Part shown: in pieces, positions 7,805 through 10,412 of the stretch
How the letters are laid out: every line of letters starts with the position of its first letter
Numbering within the stretch: the stretch's first letter is position 1
DNA from: an uncultured Bordetella sp.
GTDB taxonomy: Bacteria; Pseudomonadota; Gammaproteobacteria; Burkholderiales; Burkholderiaceae_B
Length of the DNA stretch: 10,412 bases
Direction: 5' to 3'
Assembly: GCA_937881145.1 (NCBI GenBank)
Contig: CALGFL010000522.1
Coordinates: 1-10,412, forward strand
The notes under the pieces: generated by a model
Told to the model about the DNA's origin: nothing
Databases searched by the model: none
Seen by the model: only the letters and a program-made list of their open reading frames with translations
Position numbers and translations under genes: made by a program

Positions 7805-9111
7805 ATCCGGCCCTCAGCGCGCGCATGGTGCGCCGCGCGATCGTGTCGTCCGTCATCGGCAGCGGCCTGGAGTGGTTCGACTTCCTGGTCTACGGCTATT
7901 TCTCGAAGATCATCGCCCAGGTGTTCTTCCCGGCCGACAAACCGTTCATCGCCCTGGTGCTCACGCTCTCGGCCTTTGCGATCGGCTTTGTCGTGCGGCC
8001 GATAGGCGGCATTCTGTTCGGCATCTATGCGGACCACACTGGCAGGCGGCGCGCGCTTTCCTTGCTGATCATCACCATGGCCGCGAGCACGCTGCTGATG
8101 GGACTGACGCCGTCCTATGCCTCGATAGGCGTAGCCGCGCCAATGCTCGTCGTGCTTTCGCGGGTGCTGCAAGGCCTGTCGGTGGGCGGGCAGTTCGCCA
8201 CGGCTTCGGCGATGCTGGTCGAATATGCCCCGCCGGGCAGGAAGATGTTCTACGGCAGCTTCAATATGTCGTCGCAGGCCTTCGCGTTGCTGCTGTCCTC
8301 GGGCGTGGGCTGGCTGCTGACCACCCATCTGTCGCACGACCAGCTTGTTTCCTGGGGATGGCGCGTGCCTTTCCTGATCGGCGCGCTGGCCGCTCCGGTG
8401 GGTTTCTACATACGCCACCGCGTCGACGAGTCGCCGGAGTTCGCGCGGCTGCGCGAGCAGGGCAAGCCTCGAGCGCGCCAGACCGTCAAGGAATTCTTTC
8501 GCGGCAACACGGCCCTCGTGGTCTGCGCCATGGGCGTGATCATCGTCGGCGCGGCGACCAACTACGTCTGGCATTCCTATCTGCCCATCTATGCCGAGCG
8601 GCAGCTGCATCTGCCGCTATCGGTCGCGCTTGCCGGCGCCTTCGTCTCCGGCGTGCTCAACCTCGGGCTGTTCCCGCTCGGAGGCTGGCTGTGCGACCGT
8701 TACGGCGCGTATCGCCTGTTCTATCCGATCACTCTCCTGTGGATGCTGGTCGCGTATCCCCTGTTCGATTTCGTCATTGCGTCGCCGTCTCCGGCGCATC
8801 TTTTCATGGCGCAGATGGTGTCCACGGTGTTCATGGCGGCGATGTCCGGCGCGCATCCGGGCATGCTGGCCACGCTGTTTCCCGTAAGAAACCGCTCGGT
8901 CGGCGTTGCCCTGTCGTACAACACCGCGGTGATTCTGTTCGGCGGGCTTGCGCCGTTGACGAACTCCACGCTCGTGCACTGGACCGGCAATGCCTACGTG
9001 CCCGCGTTCTATTTGATCTTCGCGGGCTTCGTGTCGCTGGCCATGGTTTTCTTCTCGAAGGCGGGCCGCGATCCGCAGCCCGTGCCGCGCGGCGCCGCGC
9101 TTGCCCGGTGA
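7789..9111 (+). CDS. MFS transporter, metabolite:H+ symporter (MHS) type
   Basis: A 440-residue inner-membrane protein with the layout of 12 transmembrane helices. The MHS class (citrate, proline, shikimate, alpha-ketoglutarate carriers) imports small, often carboxylated metabolites with protons. Evidence: the N-terminal GSGLEWFDFLVYGYF segment (24-38); the helix 2-3 loop motif GIYADHTGRRR (78-88); the helix 4 motif RVLQGLSVGGQ (125-135); SPEF after helix 6 (215-218), the usual MHS ESPEF position; and the mirrored loop motif GGWLCDRYG (298-306). The helix 4 motif has Gln135 where most MHS carriers have Glu (GGE), which may bear on substrate or coupling. ATG 7789 is preceded by GGAG seven bases upstream and overlaps the preceding gene by 16 bases, so translation is probably coupled. 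Lying between two hydrolases, it may import a hydrolysis product; the substrate is not predictable. Confidence 0.93.
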   Translation: MQETLNPALSARMVRRAIVSSVIGSGLEWFDFLVYGYFSKIIAQVFFPADKPFIALVLTLSAFAIGFVVRPIGGILFGIYADHTGRRRALSLLIITMAASTLLMGLTPSYASIGVAAPMLVVLSRVLQGLSVGGQFATASAMLVEYAPPGRKMFYGSFNMSSQAFALLLSSGVGWLLTTHLSHDQLVSWGWRVPFLIGALAAPVGFYIRHRVDESPEFARLREQGKPRARQTVKEFFRGNTALVVCAMGVIIVGAATNYVWHSYLPIYAERQLHLPLSVALAGAFVSGVLNLGLFPLGGWLCDRYGAYRLFYPITLLWMLVAYPLFDFVIASPSPAHLFMAQMVSTVFMAAMSGAHPGMLATLFPVRNRSVGVALSYNTAVILFGGLAPLTNSTLVHWTGNAYVPAFYLIFAGFVSLAMVFFSKAGRDPQPVPRGAALAR

Positions 9112-9139
9112 TGCCGCGCTGAGGGTGTCCGAGCGCAGC

Positions 9140-10144
9140 ATGCCGGAATTTCTGCCGCAGAACGACGAGCGCGCACCGAACGAGCGGCCCGTCGCCGCGA
9201 CCGCGCCTTGCCGATTGGCCGTCGAGACGGCGCGCGGCCGCGGCCTCGCGCCCTTTTATGCGAGCTGCGATTGGAGCGCGGTGCATCCCGGAATCCGGCG
9301 TGCGGTGATCATGATCCACGGCCGTTTGCGCAACGCCGATGCTTATTTCCAGCTTGCCGGTCAGGCGCGCGATGCCGCCGGCGATGCGGGCCGCGATACG
9401 GTATTGATCGCGCCGCAGTTTCTCGCCGCGGCCGACGTGGCGGCGCATCGCCTGTCGCCCGACACGCTGCATTGGGACTGGACCGGCTGGATGGGCGGCG
9501 ATGCGGCATCGGGCCCGGCGCCGCTCAGTTCTTTCGACGTGCTCGAGGCCATGCTCGATGTGCTGGCGCGGCGCGAGCGGTTTCCCGCGCTCGAGGCCAT
9601 CGTGATGGCCGGCCATTCCGGCGGCGGCCAGGTGGTGCAGCGCTATGCGGTCGTCGCGCGCGGCGACGATGCGCTGCGGGATCTGGACATGCGCTATGTC
9701 GTGGCCAATCCGTCTTCTTACGTGTACTTCGATCGGCGGCGTCCGGCGGCGCAGGGCGGCTTTGCGCCTTGCGACACGGCCCGGTGTCCGGGTTTCAACG
9801 ATTGGAAGTACGGGCTGGAGCGCCTGCCCGCTTATGCGAGGCAGGCGGCATCGCCGCAAGCGCTCGAAGAGGCTTATGTGCGCCGCGACGTGACGGTGCT
9901 GTTGGGAGGCGCCGATTGCGATCCGGCGCATCCGGCGCTGGACACGTCATGCGCGGCCCGGGCGCAGGGCGCGCATCGCCTCGAACGCGGCCTGGCCTAT
10001 GCCAGGTATATGCGGCTGCGGCATCCCGCGGCGTTTGGCCATCGGACTCTCGTCGTCGATGGCGTCGGGCACGACGGCGCGGGCATGTTCGCCTCGCCTG
10101 AAGGCGTGGCGGCGCTGTTCGGCGGCAAACGGCGCGCGCAATAA
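9140..10144 (+). CDS. Alpha/beta-hydrolase-like protein without export signal, paralogue of the first cluster hydrolase
   Basis: A 334-residue protein of the same family as the gene at 6704, with by eye about half of the aligned residues identical. Landmarks are VIMIHG (H60, G61), RLRNADAY just after, the nucleophile elbow GHSGGG with Ser160, GGADCD (D259 or D261 as acid candidate), and GVGHDG with His311. The NPSSYVYFD and CPGF..WKYG blocks are kept. The N-terminus (PEFLPQNDERAPNERP) is polar with no hydrophobic core, so the protein should stay in the cytoplasm, unlike its paralogue. The start is uncertain: ATG 9140 was chosen, but GTG 9125 and TTG 9101 are in frame. No well-spaced Shine-Dalgarno precedes any of them (GAGGG at 9121 is 14 bases away). 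None of the extensions adds a signal peptide. It is the third gene of the cluster, 28 bases after the transporter stop. Confidence 0.86.
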   Translation: MPEFLPQNDERAPNERPVAATAPCRLAVETARGRGLAPFYASCDWSAVHPGIRRAVIMIHGRLRNADAYFQLAGQARDAAGDAGRDTVLIAPQFLAAADVAAHRLSPDTLHWDWTGWMGGDAASGPAPLSSFDVLEAMLDVLARRERFPALEAIVMAGHSGGGQVVQRYAVVARGDDALRDLDMRYVVANPSSYVYFDRRRPAAQGGFAPCDTARCPGFNDWKYGLERLPAYARQAASPQALEEAYVRRDVTVLLGGADCDPAHPALDTSCAARAQGAHRLERGLAYARYMRLRHPAAFGHRTLVVDGVGHDGAGMFASPEGVAALFGGKRRAQ

Positions 10145-10148
10145 AAAA

Positions 10149-10182
10149 CGGCCAGCGCTCGAATCTTATCGAGCCCTGGCCG
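10149..10182 (-). terminator. Rho-independent terminator of the minus-strand gene at the right edge
   Basis: A 14-bp stem with one mismatch (arms 10149-10162 and 10169-10182) closes a six-base loop. On the minus strand it is followed directly by six T (10148-10143), the canonical form. On the plus strand no T-run follows, so it is directional, though the hairpin may also slow transcription out of the convergent hydrolase gene, whose stop at 10142-10144 overlaps the T-run. Confidence 0.8.
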
Positions 10183-10201
10183 CCTTGGCGCCTAATGCGG
10201 C

Positions 10202-10412
10202 TTAGCTGCGGCGTTCGACGCGCTTGGGCGCGGCGGCGCGTTTTTCAAAAGGCTTGCCGCTGCGCGGCTTGTCGCCGAAACCGCTGCGCTGGGGGCGATC
10301 GCCGAAGTCGCGCTGGGGACGATCGCCAAACTCGCGGCGTTGGCCGAAAGCAGGTTTGTCGCCGAACGCGGGCTTGTCGCCGAAATTGCGCTGCGGGCGG
10401 TCGCCGAATTCG
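10202..10412 (-). CDS. C-terminal tail of a probable RNA-acting protein (DEAD-box helicase or RluB-type pseudouridine synthase), partial
   Basis: The last 69 codons of a minus-strand gene ending in TAA at 10204-10202; the rest lies beyond the right edge. The visible part is a disordered, strongly basic tail of FGD(R/K)P units followed by GKPFEKRAAAPKRVERRS. No catalytic domain is in view. Gly/Arg/Phe-rich tails of this kind are common at the C-termini of betaproteobacterial DEAD-box RNA helicases and also occur on RluB-like pseudouridine synthases, where they help bind RNA. That the frame is real is supported by the regular protein-level repeat, the basic composition, and a terminator 20 bases after the stop. 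The exact identity is inference only and would be decided by the sequence beyond the window. Confidence 0.7.
   Translation of the reverse strand, partial: EFGDRPQRNFGDKPAFGDKPAFGQRREFGDRPQRDFGDRPQRSGFGDKPRSGKPFEKRAAAPKRVERRS
10265..10408 (-). repeat. Imperfect in-frame FGD(R/K)P repeats
   Basis: Seven consecutive units begin with Phe-Gly: FGDRPQRN, FGDKPA, FGDKPA, FGQRRE, FGDRPQRD, FGDRPQRSG, then FGDKP. Units are 18 to 27 bases long, always a multiple of three. The unit-5 and unit-6 DNA is nearly identical, so copy number may vary by slippage between strains. Confidence 0.75.

Noticed and set aside
8831..9931. A 366-codon minus-strand open frame opposite the second hydrolase
   Set aside because: It is antisense to two genes with clear motifs and has a His/Arg-rich composition typical of shadow frames here.

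Overview
The window is GC-rich, densely coding DNA from a betaproteobacterium. Its protein sequences and its metF / fthC / slt-cca order look most like the Alcaligenaceae (Bordetella/Achromobacter group); this placement is by eye and not checked by a search. No RNA genes, insertion sequences, CRISPR arrays or origins were seen, and no stretch above about 130 bases lacks a gene.

Left half (1-5635), housekeeping. The 3' end of metF (+) converges on fthC (-) across a bidirectional hairpin terminator; both enzymes belong to one-carbon folate metabolism. Divergent from fthC is slt (+), a Slt70-type lytic murein transglycosylase, whose stop codon overlaps the start of cca (+), the tRNA CCA-adding enzyme. 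cca converges with a minus-strand MidA-type (DUF185/COG1565) methyltransferase gene that is interrupted by a single in-frame amber stop at 5126-5128 and is therefore called a pseudogene.

Right half (5656-10144), accessory. A LysR-type regulator (-) is divergent from a compact three-gene plus-strand cluster: an alpha/beta-hydrolase-like protein with an export signal, a 12-TM transporter of the metabolite:H+ symporter (MHS) class, and a second hydrolase of the same family without a visible signal peptide. The 130-base divergent region carries a perfect 8+8 dyad with the LysR T-N11-A signature. The arrangement suggests a substrate-specific scavenging system: cleavage outside the cytoplasm, proton-coupled uptake of a product, and further cleavage inside, under LysR control. 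The substrate is unknown, and this unit is the best candidate for an undescribed system in the window.

Right edge (10149-10412). The last plus-strand gene converges with the 3' end of a minus-strand gene whose visible product is a basic, repetitive FGD(R/K)P tail, probably of an RNA-acting protein. A strong hairpin followed by a T-run on the minus strand ends that gene.
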